From assembly GCA_024640365.1 (NCBI GenBank), contig JAHEFE010000118.1, positions 48,510 through 112,509 of the forward strand: 64,000 nt of DNA, written 5' to 3'. Shown piece by piece: positions 9,811-19,995 of the stretch. The translations under genes and the position numbers were made by a program. This DNA comes from Woeseiaceae bacterium (GTDB taxonomy: Bacteria; Pseudomonadota; Gammaproteobacteria; Steroidobacterales; Woeseiaceae). How positions within the stretch are numbered: the first letter of the stretch is position 1; each line of letters starts with the position of its first letter. Under the pieces are notes generated by a model that did not search any database, had not been told where the DNA came from, and saw nothing but the letters and a program-made list of their open reading frames with translations.

Positions 9811-10608
9811 TTATTTTGGATCAGAGAAATCAGGTTTACGTTTTTGAATATTAGCCATCACCGCTTCCATTTGGTTCGCTGATCCCATCAGCGTTTTTTG
9901 CAACGTTGCCTCCAAGCGTAATCCATCCGCCTCTGTTTGCTGCCAGGCCTCATTCAACAACGTTTTCGCCGCACGAATAGCATCTGGCGATTTGGAGGCA
10001 ATTTCACTCGCCAATTGACGAGCTGCGGCAAGCGGGTCATCGCAGATCCGGGTAACGAGACCCATAGATTCAGACTCAGACCCACTCAAGATTCGGCCGC
10101 TGTAAGTTAACTCCTTAATCTTGTCCACGGACATGATGTCTCGCAACGTCGCAGTAATTGCAATGTCCGGAATAATGCCCCACTTGATTTCCATGATTGA
10201 TAATTTGGCATCGGCCGTCGCGACGCGAATATCAGCCGCAGCGGCCAGCTGCAATCCAGCTCCAAATACGTAACCGTGCAACACGGCGATAACCGGAACT
10301 GGAAGCTTGCGCCATGTGTAAGCCGCTTCCTGGAAAAGATTAGCCGGCGATCCGGGCAAGGGATCCAGGGCATCGCCCTCCAGCGCCGCCGCCCCAGCCT
10401 GTTGCAAGGATGAAACATCAATGCCGGAACAAAAGTTTTCGCCAGCACCTTTTAGAATGACCGCTCTTACTGACTTATCCTCTGCTAATCTCTTGCCTGC
10501 CTCACCGAGCTCGGTCCACATCGCAAAATCAATGGCATTAAATTTATCGGGTCGATTTAAGGTCACTTCAGCTACGTGATCTTTGATTTCAATCAACAGT
10601 CGATCCAT
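9811..10608 (-). CDS. Crotonase/enoyl-CoA hydratase family protein
   Basis: 265-residue member of the crotonase superfamily. The first oxyanion-hole loop is FCSGIDVSSL near residue 60, and the second is HGYVFGAGLQLAAAADIRVA. The segment GIIPDIA carries Asp at the place where hydratases usually have a catalytic Glu, a pattern shared with dienoyl-CoA isomerases and several uncharacterised crotonases. Either hydration or isomerisation is therefore possible. It is the last gene of the minus-strand acyl-CoA cluster, 34 bp after the MaoC gene. The C-terminal KRKPDFSDPK tail is usual for the family. Confidence 0.9.
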   Translation of the reverse strand: MDRLLIEIKDHVAEVTLNRPDKFNAIDFAMWTELGEAGKRLAEDKSVRAVILKGAGENFCSGIDVSSLQQAGAAALEGDALDPLPGSPANLFQEAAYTWRKLPVPVIAVLHGYVFGAGLQLAAAADIRVATADAKLSIMEIKWGIIPDIAITATLRDIMSVDKIKELTYSGRILSGSESESMGLVTRICDDPLAAARQLASEIASKSPDAIRAAKTLLNEAWQQTEADGLRLEATLQKTLMGSANQMEAVMANIQKRKPDFSDPK

Positions 10609-10642
10609 TTCTCTCGCTCCACCTGACCTTGGCCAGCCTGAA

Positions 10643-11497
10643 TTACACCGCTATCGTACAGCGACCGTTATTAAGGACTGTGACGCCCCTCGCTTTGACC
10701 ATACACTTGAACGAAACGACGTTGCTGTCCTGCCACATTTCAGTCGTAATCACATCGCCAGGAATTACGGGCGCGGTAAAGCGCACGTCAAAGCCCGAAA
10801 TCAATGTGTGATCGTAATCGCAAATCGTTTTCAAAATTGCATGACAGGCGATTCCGTAGGTACAAAGACCATGCAAAATCGGTACCGAAAAACCGACCTT
10901 ACGCGCAAACACAGGATCAGCATGCAACGGATTTCGATCGCCGCACAGACGATACAACAACGCCTGATTCTTCGCCGTAACGAGATCGCACACCATGTCC
11001 GGACTGCGTTCCGGTAACTTGTAGGGTTTTGGAGGCAAGTCCGTGGAACCACCGAAGCCACCATCACCTCGAGCAACAATGGTGCTGGCAAGAGTAAACA
11101 TTGCCGTGTCGTCCTTGGCCAAACGAGCTTCGGTCTCAGTGCAAATGATTGCCCCTTTCCGCTCCCCTTTATCGTAGGCTGCTACTACGCGGCGATTGAG
11201 GAGCAAGTCCGAAGCAGGCGGTAAAGGTCTATGAAGCTGCAATTGCTGCCCACCATGCAACACCTTGCTGTAATCCCAGCCGCAATCCTGCAGAAACCCA
11301 CCAGGAGTCAATATGCTGGCAAGAGTTGGAACAGTCTTCTGACTCTTCCCCTCATAGACGTAGTCGAGCTCTTTCTGATGCAGCGGGTCCTTGCCCAGTC
11401 CAACTGCCAGCGCGTAGAGGAGCGTGTCCTGATCGCGATAGCTAAATGGCAGGTCCCGTTGCTCACTCGCTAATAACTTTTTGTAATCGATTGCCAT
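10643..11497 (-). CDS. MaoC-like enoyl-CoA hydratase 2 (double hot-dog)
   Basis: 284 residues arranged as two hot-dog folds, like the hydratase-2 part of peroxisomal multifunctional enzyme. The N-terminal fold (about 10-140) is degenerate. The C-terminal fold carries the hydratase-2 motif in YRLCGDRNPLHADPVFARKVGF, supplying catalytic Asp and His, then PILHGLCTYG. The expected reaction is reversible hydration of trans-2-enoyl-CoA to (R)-3-hydroxyacyl-CoA. It sits between the kinase-like gene and the crotonase on the same strand. Having two hydratases of opposite stereochemistry in one cluster suggests an epimerisation step or hydroxylated or branched substrates. Confidence 0.9.
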   Translation of the reverse strand: MAIDYKKLLASEQRDLPFSYRDQDTLLYALAVGLGKDPLHQKELDYVYEGKSQKTVPTLASILTPGGFLQDCGWDYSKVLHGGQQLQLHRPLPPASDLLLNRRVVAAYDKGERKGAIICTETEARLAKDDTAMFTLASTIVARGDGGFGGSTDLPPKPYKLPERSPDMVCDLVTAKNQALLYRLCGDRNPLHADPVFARKVGFSVPILHGLCTYGIACHAILKTICDYDHTLISGFDVRFTAPVIPGDVITTEMWQDSNVVSFKCMVKARGVTVLNNGRCTIAV

Positions 11498-11640
11498 ATC
11501 AACTTCATTTTAAATGCGGTAGCGCATCATACGCCAGATATCAGTTAGCGCCTGCAAATCATCACCAGAATTTAAACAGTGCCCGAGGGGCCTCGGTAAG
11601 TTCCGCGACACCACAAATTTTGGGAGCAGTTAGTCCACTA

Positions 11641-12720
11641 TTAGTTGGTTGCGCCTGCTTTCTGTGCATAACTCCAACCAAGCTGCGCGAGTGGATCCAC
11701 GGCCTGGCCGGATTGCTTCGCGTAGGCGCTTGAAGCCGTACCATCCCTGACTCGCCCTGCGATTCCTTGCAAGATAGCGGCGATCTTGAAAAAGTTAAAG
11801 GCCGAGTAGAAATCTCGATTAGGAATTCCCTGCTCGCGACCGGTTCGCTCGCAATAAAGACGAACATAGTCTTCCTCTGTCGGAATACCCAGAGCTGAGA
11901 GATCCTTGCCAAGCAATCCCATCGAACCGATACCAACATCTGGCATTTGCCACGCCATTAAATGATACGTCAAGTCCCCCAGAGGGTGCCCTATAGTGGA
12001 AAGTTCCCAATCAAGAACGGCAATAACTCTCGGTTCGGTCGGATGCAGGATCATGTTGTCAAGGCGATAATCGCCATGTACAACACTGGCCGAATCATCC
12101 TCTGGAATGTTGTCTGGCAACCACTTGATCAACTTGTCCATACACACTGATTGGTCAATTTCAGACGCATAATATTGCTTTGACCAGCGAGATATCTGGC
12201 GCGCAAAATAATTGCCGGGCTTGCCGTAATCAGAGAGGCCAATTTGTTCATAATCAAAATTGTGTAGCTGAGCGATGGTCGCATTGACGTTATTGTATAT
12301 GGCAGCACGCTCGTCTTTCCCAAGCGAAGGCATATCCAGATCCCAGAAAATACGTCCTTCGACGCACTCCATGATGTAGAACATGGTGCCAACTACTTCG
12401 TCATCTTCACACAGCACGTACGGCCTTGGCGCTGGAAATCCGGCGCCATAAAGAGCGCTAATCACCCGAAATTCTCGATCCACTGCATGCGCAGATTTGA
12501 GTAACTTGCCGGGTGGCTTGCGGCGCAGGACATACTTGCCCGACGGTGACTCCAGCTGATACGTAGGATTCGATTGTCCGCCCCTAAACTGCCTTACAGT
12601 CAACGGCCCCTGAAACCCTTCCACATGTGACAACATGTATTGTTCCAGGCGAGCTTCGTCAAATTTATGCGAATCCGCCACATCCCTCGTACCGGAAAAC
12701 TGTTCCTGGCGCTTACCCAA
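11641..12720 (-). CDS. APH-family phosphotransferase, ACAD10/11-kinase type
   Basis: 359-residue protein-kinase-like phosphotransferase. The catalytic loop is H215-G-D217-YRLDN and the metal-binding Asp is in LDWE near 237. A glycine-rich loop FRGGQSNPTYQL is near 46-57. Sequences of this kind are fused to acyl-CoA dehydrogenases in ACAD10/ACAD11, or stand alone as LvaA in the Pseudomonas levulinate pathway, where they phosphorylate 4-hydroxyacyl-CoA. Here it is one gene from an acyl-CoA dehydrogenase and directly after an SDR, so a hydroxyacyl-CoA kinase role is more likely than aminoglycoside resistance. The substrate is not shown. Confidence 0.88.
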   Translation of the reverse strand: MGKRQEQFSGTRDVADSHKFDEARLEQYMLSHVEGFQGPLTVRQFRGGQSNPTYQLESPSGKYVLRRKPPGKLLKSAHAVDREFRVISALYGAGFPAPRPYVLCEDDEVVGTMFYIMECVEGRIFWDLDMPSLGKDERAAIYNNVNATIAQLHNFDYEQIGLSDYGKPGNYFARQISRWSKQYYASEIDQSVCMDKLIKWLPDNIPEDDSASVVHGDYRLDNMILHPTEPRVIAVLDWELSTIGHPLGDLTYHLMAWQMPDVGIGSMGLLGKDLSALGIPTEEDYVRLYCERTGREQGIPNRDFYSAFNFFKIAAILQGIAGRVRDGTASSAYAKQSGQAVDPLAQLGWSYAQKAGATN

Positions 12721-12759
12721 TGCTTTGCCTCCTTCGCATATGCGTACCCTGCTTCGCCC

Positions 12760-13587
12760 TTACCTGGGCTCTACAAAAAAATCTGGCGCAAGTTCAACCG
12801 ATGGATCGACCGCGTATTCTGACAAGTCAGTAATGCCCGCACTTTCCAAGACCTCATCATCAATACAAAAATTACCGGTGAATTCTTTACTTGGTCGATT
12901 GAATATGATGTACGCGGCATCACCCATGATCTCTGGCTTTCGCGAGCGGCGTGACAATTCATCACCACCCAATAAATTCTGCACGGCCGCCGTTGCTATT
13001 GTCGTACGCGGCCACAACGCGTTGACGGCGATGCCCTGGCGTCGAAATTCTCCAGCCATACCCAATACACACATGCTCATGCCGAATTTAGCCATCGTAT
13101 ACGCCACATGTGGTGCAAACCATTTTTCATCCATATTCAGCGGAGGCGAAAGATTGAGAATGTGCGGGTTCTCGGCCTGAAGTAAATGCGGAATACAGGT
13201 TTGTGATACCAGGAACGTCCCACGAATATTCACCTGATGCATTAAATCGTAGCGCTTCATCGAGGTCTGCAAAGTAGGCGTTAAAGAAATAGCGCTGGCG
13301 TTGTTAACACAAATATCGATACCGCCAAATTTCGCGACGCCCTTTGCCACGGCCTCTTGTACGCTCTCCTCGGAACGAATATCGCAAACCACGGGCAGCG
13401 CCCGCCCGCCGGCAGCTTCTATCTCTGCCGCGGCCGTGTAGATAGTCCCCGGAAGCTTTGGGTGTGGTTCCGCCGTCTTGGCAGCAAGAATAACATTGGC
13501 ACCATCCATGGCCGCACGACGGGCGATCGCGAGCCCAATGCCGCGACTGCCACCACTAACAAACAAGGTCTTGTTTTTCAGGCTCAT
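12760..13587 (-). CDS. SDR oxidoreductase, HSDL2-like
   Basis: 275-residue SDR related to hydroxysteroid dehydrogenase-like protein 2. The cofactor loop is SGGSRGIG at residues 11-18, and CVNNASAISLT is near 88. The Ser position is in LNLSPPLNM, a proline-rich variant typical of HSDL2, with the active-site pair in YTMAKFG. The usual SCP2 domain of animal HSDL2 is absent. It lies between the acyl-CoA dehydrogenase and kinase genes, same strand, spaced 90 and 39 bp. The probable substrate is a hydroxyacyl-CoA of the same pathway (inference). Confidence 0.88.
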   Translation of the reverse strand: MSLKNKTLFVSGGSRGIGLAIARRAAMDGANVILAAKTAEPHPKLPGTIYTAAAEIEAAGGRALPVVCDIRSEESVQEAVAKGVAKFGGIDICVNNASAISLTPTLQTSMKRYDLMHQVNIRGTFLVSQTCIPHLLQAENPHILNLSPPLNMDEKWFAPHVAYTMAKFGMSMCVLGMAGEFRRQGIAVNALWPRTTIATAAVQNLLGGDELSRRSRKPEIMGDAAYIIFNRPSKEFTGNFCIDDEVLESAGITDLSEYAVDPSVELAPDFFVEPR

Positions 13588-13677
13588 TCGCTATCCTTTT
13601 CTGTGCAGCTTGGTTGCGCCTTCCGGACGACAACCCATGATACTACCGAAAACTCCGAAAAACGTTGCGCTGACCAA

Positions 13678-14835
13678 TCAACGGGTCGCGTTGAATAATT
13701 CGCGACCAATCAGCATCCGGCGAATTTCGCTGGTGCCGGCACCAATTTCATACAACTTCGCATCACGCAATAATCGTCCTGTAGGGTACTCGTTAATATA
13801 GCCATTCCCCCCTAGTGCCTGAAGCGCTTCTCCCGCCATCCAGGTTGCTTTTTCCGCGGCCTGCAATATGCACCCCGCCGCATCAAAACGAGTCACGTGG
13901 CCGCGATCGCATGCTTTCGCAACCGCATAACTGTACGCGCGACTGCTGTTCATTGTCGTGTACATGTCAGCAATTTTCCCCTGCATCAACTGGAACTCGC
14001 CAATAGGCCGACCGAATTGCTTGCGATCATGGATATAGGGTATGACCACATCCATACACGCACGCATAATGCCCAGGGAACCGGCAGAGAGCACCACTCG
14101 TTCATAGTCCAGGCCACTCATTAATACAGCAACGCCCTTGCCTTCCGCATGCAAAATATTCGCAGCAGGCACCCGGCAGTTCTGCAGCAAAACCTCGCTG
14201 GTGTCCGAACCGCGCATCCCCAGCTTGTCGAGCTTTTGCGGGGTCGACAGGCCTGCAAAACTTCGTTCAACGATGAACGCGGTCAGGCCATGCTTACCGG
14301 CAGAAGAATCAGTCACCGCATAGATAACAAACACTTCCGCCTCAGGTGCATTGGTGATCCACATCTTGGTGCCATTCAACACGTAGTGATCGCCATCCTT
14401 GACGGCACTCGTTGTCATGCCAACAACATCGGATCCGGCGCCCGGCTCGCTCATGGCCAGCGCCCCAACCTGTTCACCAGAAACCAGCGCAGGCAGGTAG
14501 TGTCTTTTTTGTTCCAGAGTGCCCCACCGCCGAATCTGATTCACGCATAAATTGGAATGGGCGCCATACGACAATCCGACTGCCGCCGATGCTCTGCTGA
14601 TTTCCTCCATGGCCACGACATGCTCAAGATAACCCAGACCGCTCCCGCCAAATTCTTCCTCGACAGTAATGCCGAGCAAACCGAGTTCGCCCATCTCTGG
14701 CCATAAATCACGCGGAAATTGATTGCTTTTGTCAATGTCCTGAGCTCGCGGTGCGATACGATCAGTAGCGAAATCGTTCACCGATTTACGCAGCAAATCA
14801 ACGTCTTCGCCGAGCCCAAAGTCCAGATCAAACAT
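13678..14835 (-). CDS. Isovaleryl-CoA dehydrogenase-type acyl-CoA dehydrogenase
   Basis: 385-residue flavoenzyme oxidising a 2-branched or short acyl-CoA to the enoyl-CoA and passing electrons to ETF. The start at 14835 is chosen because AGGAG lies nine bases upstream; an ATG three codons earlier touches that site. FAD and substrate motifs are present: [37 protein letters not shown]. The catalytic Glu is in the isovaleryl-CoA dehydrogenase position (E245 in [10 protein letters not shown]), and the usual C-terminal Glu is replaced (YEIGAGTSE), a hallmark of IVD (LiuA). No liuB or liuD carboxylase genes accompany it, so the cluster is not the standard leucine operon. Confidence 0.92.
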   Translation of the reverse strand: MFDLDFGLGEDVDLLRKSVNDFATDRIAPRAQDIDKSNQFPRDLWPEMGELGLLGITVEEEFGGSGLGYLEHVVAMEEISRASAAVGLSYGAHSNLCVNQIRRWGTLEQKRHYLPALVSGEQVGALAMSEPGAGSDVVGMTTSAVKDGDHYVLNGTKMWITNAPEAEVFVIYAVTDSSAGKHGLTAFIVERSFAGLSTPQKLDKLGMRGSDTSEVLLQNCRVPAANILHAEGKGVAVLMSGLDYERVVLSAGSLGIMRACMDVVIPYIHDRKQFGRPIGEFQLMQGKIADMYTTMNSSRAYSYAVAKACDRGHVTRFDAAGCILQAAEKATWMAGEALQALGGNGYINEYPTGRLLRDAKLYEIGAGTSEIRRMLIGRELFNATR

Positions 14836-14860
14836 GAAGTCCATCTCCTGAAATCCTGTG

Positions 14861-15265
14861 CTATCCCAGAGTCGCCTGCTCTGCTTCCTGGTAGAGCGCC
14901 ATTACTGCGCCAGCAGGGTCCTTTATTACGCAAAACCGGCCATCGGCAAGGCCGCGCGGGGCGGTGACCAATGTACCACCATTCGCGATGCAGCTGGCTG
15001 CGCTTTTATCAACGTCAGCGACAATAATGTAAATCAACCACTGCGATGGTAAATCTGCGTTCGCGCCACGCGCATGACAGACGCCGGCCGTAGCGTCGCC
15101 AGTACCTGGCGCTTCCATGCTGTAATCATTGTACTCCCCCATCGACACATCTGTCGGTGACCAGCCGACCACCGCAGTGTAAAAATCTCGTAAGCCTGAA
15201 GCGTCTGCAACGGTTATATCCATCCAGCCTATGGTTCCGATACGACTTCTGCCAAGTTCTGCCAT
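14861..15265 (-). CDS. VOC (glyoxalase/dioxygenase fold) protein
   Basis: 134-residue single-domain vicinal-oxygen-chelate protein with two beta-alpha-beta-beta-beta modules: [19 protein letters not shown] at the start of the first and [18 protein letters not shown] in the second. Family members bind metal or small ligands; here the metal residues are not clear enough to name an enzyme. It is the first gene of the minus-strand acyl-CoA cluster, 25 bp before the dehydrogenase, so it is likely co-transcribed and may be related to methylmalonyl-CoA epimerase-type chemistry. That is speculation. Confidence 0.82.
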   Translation of the reverse strand: MAELGRSRIGTIGWMDITVADASGLRDFYTAVVGWSPTDVSMGEYNDYSMEAPGTGDATAGVCHARGANADLPSQWLIYIIVADVDKSAASCIANGGTLVTAPRGLADGRFCVIKDPAGAVMALYQEAEQATLG

Positions 15266-15507
15266 AAAATGCCCTCATTAATTTCATTAAAAATCCGCAC
15301 GCTCAAGCGGCCGCGTCTGCCACCTCAAGCCCTCACCCAATTTTCTAAATCCAGACCCAAAATGGGTAATACTTTCACCGCTCACCTGGTAGTGTTTGTA
15401 CACAACTGCAGCGGCGGTTGTTAGCATAGGCTGACATTAAGTATCTCGACGGTCCAGTCGTAGCACCAACCAGCAGGTACAACGCACTGCAGCAAAGGGG
15501 TCATACC

Positions 15508-16642
<1,135 letters not shown>

Positions 16643-16681
16643 GGAGCCAGTTCTAAGCCTTGGCGCTCGCCTCCATTACGC

Positions 16682-16718
16682 CAGCAATGACCATCGGATT
16701 CCGATCGAATCATTGCTG
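16682..16718. terminator. Intergenic two-part hairpin between convergent genes
   Basis: CAGCAATGA (16682-16690) pairs perfectly with TCATTGCTG (16710-16718). Inside it ATCGG-ATT-CCGAT forms a second 5-bp stem. It lies midway between the ends of the PII gene and the MAPEG gene. There is no T-run, so it is probably a transcript-stabilising or bidirectional end element rather than a classic terminator. Confidence 0.45.
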
Positions 16719-16740
16719 CCATACGGATTTATCTCCGCCG

Positions 16741-17169
16741 CTAGACAGCAATGACGGAGATTGCTGCTCGTACAATCATTGTGAACAGCGCGACAGATGA
16801 AATTGCATAAACAGCAAAACGAATGTTCACGATATTCACCGTGCAATGCACAATGCTATGTAAAGCTCTGAAAGCCAAAAAGCAATAAGCGCAGATCAAA
16901 TGCAGTTGATCCACCGAGCCTGTCACGTATAAATACAGGCAAATCGCGTAAAACAACACAGGTAGTTCAAATAGATTTTTGAAATTGTTTGACGCGTTGA
17001 CAACATTTGCCGGGACATCGGGCATGCGTTGCGATGAATCTGCTACTAATTGTGGGTCGATTTTGTTGCCGCGGAGATAACTAATACGACGGACAAACAT
17101 CCATAGCCATACCACCAACGTCAAAACCATCATTCCCAGGAACGGAATGAAAATTTCTGAGTTATCCAT
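16741..17169 (-). CDS. MAPEG family membrane protein
   Basis: 142-residue integral membrane protein with four hydrophobic helices (about 7-27, 65-86, 90-112, 118-140). The family-like segment ANVVNASNNFKNLFELPVLFYAI contains the conserved Asn/Glu region of MAPEG proteins (membrane-associated proteins in eicosanoid and glutathione metabolism). Bacterial members often have glutathione-transferase or peroxidase activity, not tested for this type. It stands alone, convergent to the PII gene. Confidence 0.82.
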   Translation of the reverse strand: MDNSEIFIPFLGMMVLTLVVWLWMFVRRISYLRGNKIDPQLVADSSQRMPDVPANVVNASNNFKNLFELPVLFYAICLYLYVTGSVDQLHLICAYCFLAFRALHSIVHCTVNIVNIRFAVYAISSVALFTMIVRAAISVIAV

Positions 17170-17251
17170 TTATTACCCCTTATACCCGAGCTGACGTAAT
17201 CAAATCATGGTGTGGCAGCCAAATTGGTAAGCGCTGCCTTGCGTGCAAAAA

Positions 17252-17626
17252 TCACTCCGGCTTCATGCAAAACGCTACCAGCTTGTTGCCATCAAGATCG
17301 CGAAAATAGCCGCCGTAGAAGTTTCCCGAGCGCAATCCCGGCGCTCCTTCGTCGGCCGCGCCCAGACTCATCGCCTTGGCGTGAAACTCGTCAACAGCCG
17401 CTCTGCTTTTCATGATCAGCGCAACCATGACACCATTGCCAACAGTAGCTGGCTCCCCATCGTAAGGTGTGCAAATAGACAGTGCCGGTGCCTTCGGATC
17501 GGAACCCCAGGCGATAAATCGATCTGATTCCATGAAGCGCTTATGGCCAAGACTGCCAAGCAATTCATCGTAAAAAGACGCGGCGCGCGTAATTTCATTA
17601 GTGCCCAATGTAACGTAACCGATCAT
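17252..17626 (-). CDS. VOC family protein (glyoxalase-like)
   Basis: 124-residue VOC-fold protein. The N-terminal module opens MIGYVTLGTNEITRAASFYDELLG. The C-terminal module ends GNFYGGYFRDLDGNKLVAFCMK, with the usual Asp-Gly-Asn-Lys beta turn. It resembles the large group of lactoylglutathione-lyase-like proteins of unknown substrate. It lies 74 bp downstream of the alpha/beta hydrolase gene on the same strand. No catalytic role is assigned. Confidence 0.82.
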   Translation of the reverse strand: MIGYVTLGTNEITRAASFYDELLGSLGHKRFMESDRFIAWGSDPKAPALSICTPYDGEPATVGNGVMVALIMKSRAAVDEFHAKAMSLGAADEGAPGLRSGNFYGGYFRDLDGNKLVAFCMKPE

Positions 17627-17700
17627 ATCCGGAATCCTCTAGGTGGAGAGCAATGTACAGTTGAGATTACCTGACCTGCTCGTGGGGCGAAACAACTGAA

Positions 17701-18441
17701 TCACTTTTCCTGCATATTCGACAGGAGCAGATTGCGAATGGCCTCGGTCACTGCCACAGGTCGTTCAATCGGTGTCATATGACCGCAGGACTCGATCACA
17801 ACAAGGTTCGCGCAGCCTAAACAAGCGGCGATTAATTCATGGCGTTCCACGGTCCGCGGACCACCATTACGGCCGCAGATTAATAAAGTCGGGCAAAAAA
17901 TATCTTGTAAATAGGCACTGGCATCCGGGCGATACAGGAGCGCCTTCAATTGAGCCTTGTAGTCACCAATAGAAAATCTCTCAACCATTGCGATTAACCG
18001 GCTTAGGAGCAGCTCATCGCCCTGTCGCTCGGTAGCAAGCAACGGCCGCACCCAATGTCTAGCGAACTCTGCCATCCCCTGCTGCTCAGCAAATTCAAGC
18101 GACACCTGACGTCGCTGTTCTTCCCCGGGAGCTCTTGGCTGTACATCGGTATCCAGCAATATCAAGTGCGACACTCGCTCACCGACTATGTTGGCTACTT
18201 CAAGCGCCACTCGCCCGCCCATGGAATGACCGGCAATAGCAAATCGCGGCGGCGCATCGCGAATAACGGAATCGGCCATAGCGCGAATAGATTCCAATCC
18301 ACGGAAGTCTGCGACACGAATATCAACCAGGTCCCGCAGATTATTTTCCTGATGCTTCCAGATCGCTCCGTCACAAAGCAATCCCGGTAAAAGTATCAGT
18401 GTTAGTTTTTCTTTCGCAGCCATGCGGTCACTGAGAATCAT
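17701..18441 (-). CDS. Alpha/beta hydrolase
   Basis: 246-residue soluble alpha/beta hydrolase. The nucleophile elbow is GHSMGG near residue 92, the oxyanion-type LLPGLLCDGAIW is near the N-terminus, the acid is in LICGRNGGPRT and the catalytic His in ESCGHMTPIERP. The start codon lies 2 bp after the stop of the decarboxylase gene with GGAG five bases before it, so the two are translationally coupled. The partner suggests hydrolysis of a substrate or product of that decarboxylase; the substrate is unknown. Confidence 0.88.
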   Translation of the reverse strand: MILSDRMAAKEKLTLILLPGLLCDGAIWKHQENNLRDLVDIRVADFRGLESIRAMADSVIRDAPPRFAIAGHSMGGRVALEVANIVGERVSHLILLDTDVQPRAPGEEQRRQVSLEFAEQQGMAEFARHWVRPLLATERQGDELLLSRLIAMVERFSIGDYKAQLKALLYRPDASAYLQDIFCPTLLICGRNGGPRTVERHELIAACLGCANLVVIESCGHMTPIERPVAVTEAIRNLLLSNMQEK

Positions 18442-18443
18442 CG

Positions 18444-19598
18444 TTACTCCAGTCCCGGCAGCTCCCGTCCTGATGATGTGATACGTACGATTTGATCACT
18501 GTAAAAACCGTTGAAATCTGTGCGTCCGCTCAGGCTGTAAGCGCCAATCAAACTGAATTCTATGTAGTCACCTTCGGTAATATCAGCTGGCAACTCAACC
18601 TCGCCCGTCAATACATCGGTGCCATCGCAGGTCGGGCCATATACACGAAATGAACGCGTTTTTCCTTCGAGTAACTCTCCACCACGAAACACCCGTGACG
18701 GATAGCGACTGTGTTCTTTAAAACGTAACTCCCAAAAGACACCGTACATGCCATCATTGATGTAGATGCGATCTTCTTTACAAAGTAAGACTTCCACGAC
18801 GGCCGACATGCCGGGGGCCGCTAGTGAACGACCGGGCTCAGCCATGATCTCACCGTTCTTGGCAATCGGTAACTCAGCGATGGCTTCCGTAATAGCGTCG
18901 AAATAATCCTGCAAAGGTGGAACTTTGAAGTCCGGATAGGCACGCGGATAGCCGCCGCCAATATCCACCAGGCGTACGGGGAAAGGTACTTTCTGCAAGG
19001 TTTCACGAGTCAATTGGAGTGCGTATCGGTAAGCATCCGGACTGGTCACTGATGAGCCAACATTAAACGCAAGAGCAGGTTCGGCGCCATGTTCGCGTAT
19101 AGCCTGCAATAATTCGGGAATTGCTGTCGGCGGAGCACCAAATTTGCTCGACAAATCCTGCAGCGCCGCGATGTGATGAACGGCCATTCGAGCGAATACG
19201 ACGCACTTGCACATATCAATTTCGGCCGCAAGTAATTCAAGCCCACGCAAGTGATCCACCATGAAATGGCGCACACCGAAACGTTGCTGCGCTTCTGTTG
19301 CGGCCCCGCGTATGCGCACTGGCACCATGAAATAACAAGTCGCTCCCGGGCAGTGCGTACTAACCAGCTCAACCTCTTTCAAAGACGCGCAATCAAAATG
19401 AACAATACCTGATTCATGCAATAATTTGATGACCGTGGGATCGTTGTTCGCTTTTACCGCATACAAGACACGACCTGGAAATCCCGCGACAAAGTTGTTC
19501 GCAGTGCGTCGATAAATTTCATCGTAAATGCAATACACCGGCATCGATGGACGCCGCGCTCTCAGCATATCGCTGACACATTTATACGATTCCAGCAT
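18444..19598 (-). CDS. Group IV PLP-dependent (ornithine-type) decarboxylase
   Basis: 384-residue fold-III PLP decarboxylase of the ornithine/diaminopimelate family. PLP Lys is K49 in YAVKANNDP; D212-IGGGYP and E254-PGR bind cofactor phosphate and ring; the second-subunit Cys-Asp pair is C324-D325 in GPTCDGTDVL, matching eukaryotic-type ODC. The residue that normally stacks on PLP, His in FHVGS, is Asn here (N179 in AFNVGSS), a noticeable departure. The likely reaction is decarboxylation of ornithine, lysine or a relative to a diamine. AGGA lies nine bases upstream of the ATG. Coupled to an alpha/beta hydrolase gene. Confidence 0.85.
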   Translation of the reverse strand: MLESYKCVSDMLRARRPSMPVYCIYDEIYRRTANNFVAGFPGRVLYAVKANNDPTVIKLLHESGIVHFDCASLKEVELVSTHCPGATCYFMVPVRIRGAATEAQQRFGVRHFMVDHLRGLELLAAEIDMCKCVVFARMAVHHIAALQDLSSKFGAPPTAIPELLQAIREHGAEPALAFNVGSSVTSPDAYRYALQLTRETLQKVPFPVRLVDIGGGYPRAYPDFKVPPLQDYFDAITEAIAELPIAKNGEIMAEPGRSLAAPGMSAVVEVLLCKEDRIYINDGMYGVFWELRFKEHSRYPSRVFRGGELLEGKTRSFRVYGPTCDGTDVLTGEVELPADITEGDYIEFSLIGAYSLSGRTDFNGFYSDQIVRITSSGRELPGLE

Positions 19599-19772
19599 TC
19601 ACCTGTCCTTTATAAAATTCCGGAGGCAGACTAATCGTCCGCCCCCTATACAAAACAACTTTCTGCACGACCACACAGCACACCAATTTCTTACCAATCA
19701 TCGCTTGGCAAAGATGTTGCACCCGCCACTGGTCCGGCCTCAATCACCGTCTGCATTCAATACTACGACAAT

Positions 19773-19976
19773 TCACTCTCGTGTACGCAAGCGCAGGGCC
19801 CAGACACTCAAGCACGTCGCGACAACGGCGCCAATCCAGGACAAGGTCACGGGAACGCTGTAAGGCCCAATCATGACGGCCCACGCATTCAATGCTCGCC
19901 ACAGATGTAATGCGGCGACAACACCAAACAGGCAAGCAGAAATCAACAGAAACGCGCGCAATGAGCTCTTGTTCAT
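19773..19976 (-). CDS. Small two-helix membrane protein
   Basis: 67-residue hypothetical protein. The ATG at 19976 has GGAG eight bases upstream. There are two hydrophobic helices (about 7-26 and 38-58), a short loop containing Asn-Ala-Trp and Gly-Pro-Tyr, and a basic tail RLRTRE. It follows the TauE/SafE gene by 19 bp, so it probably belongs to that operon. It could be a small accessory subunit of the transporter, which is inference. Confidence 0.6.
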   Translation of the reverse strand: MNKSSLRAFLLISACLFGVVAALHLWRALNAWAVMIGPYSVPVTLSWIGAVVATCLSVWALRLRTRE

Positions 19977-19995
19977 TTTCAATTCTCCACTGTCG

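Noticed and set aside
11641..12720. Aminoglycoside resistance gene
   Set aside because: APH fold only; the catabolic neighbourhood and ACAD10/11-like features point to a metabolic kinase.
15278..15290. TTAAT-TTC-ATTAA palindrome just before the VOC gene
   Set aside because: Only 5-bp AT-only arms, 13 bp from the start codon; resembles the icmF operator only loosely, so not called an operator.
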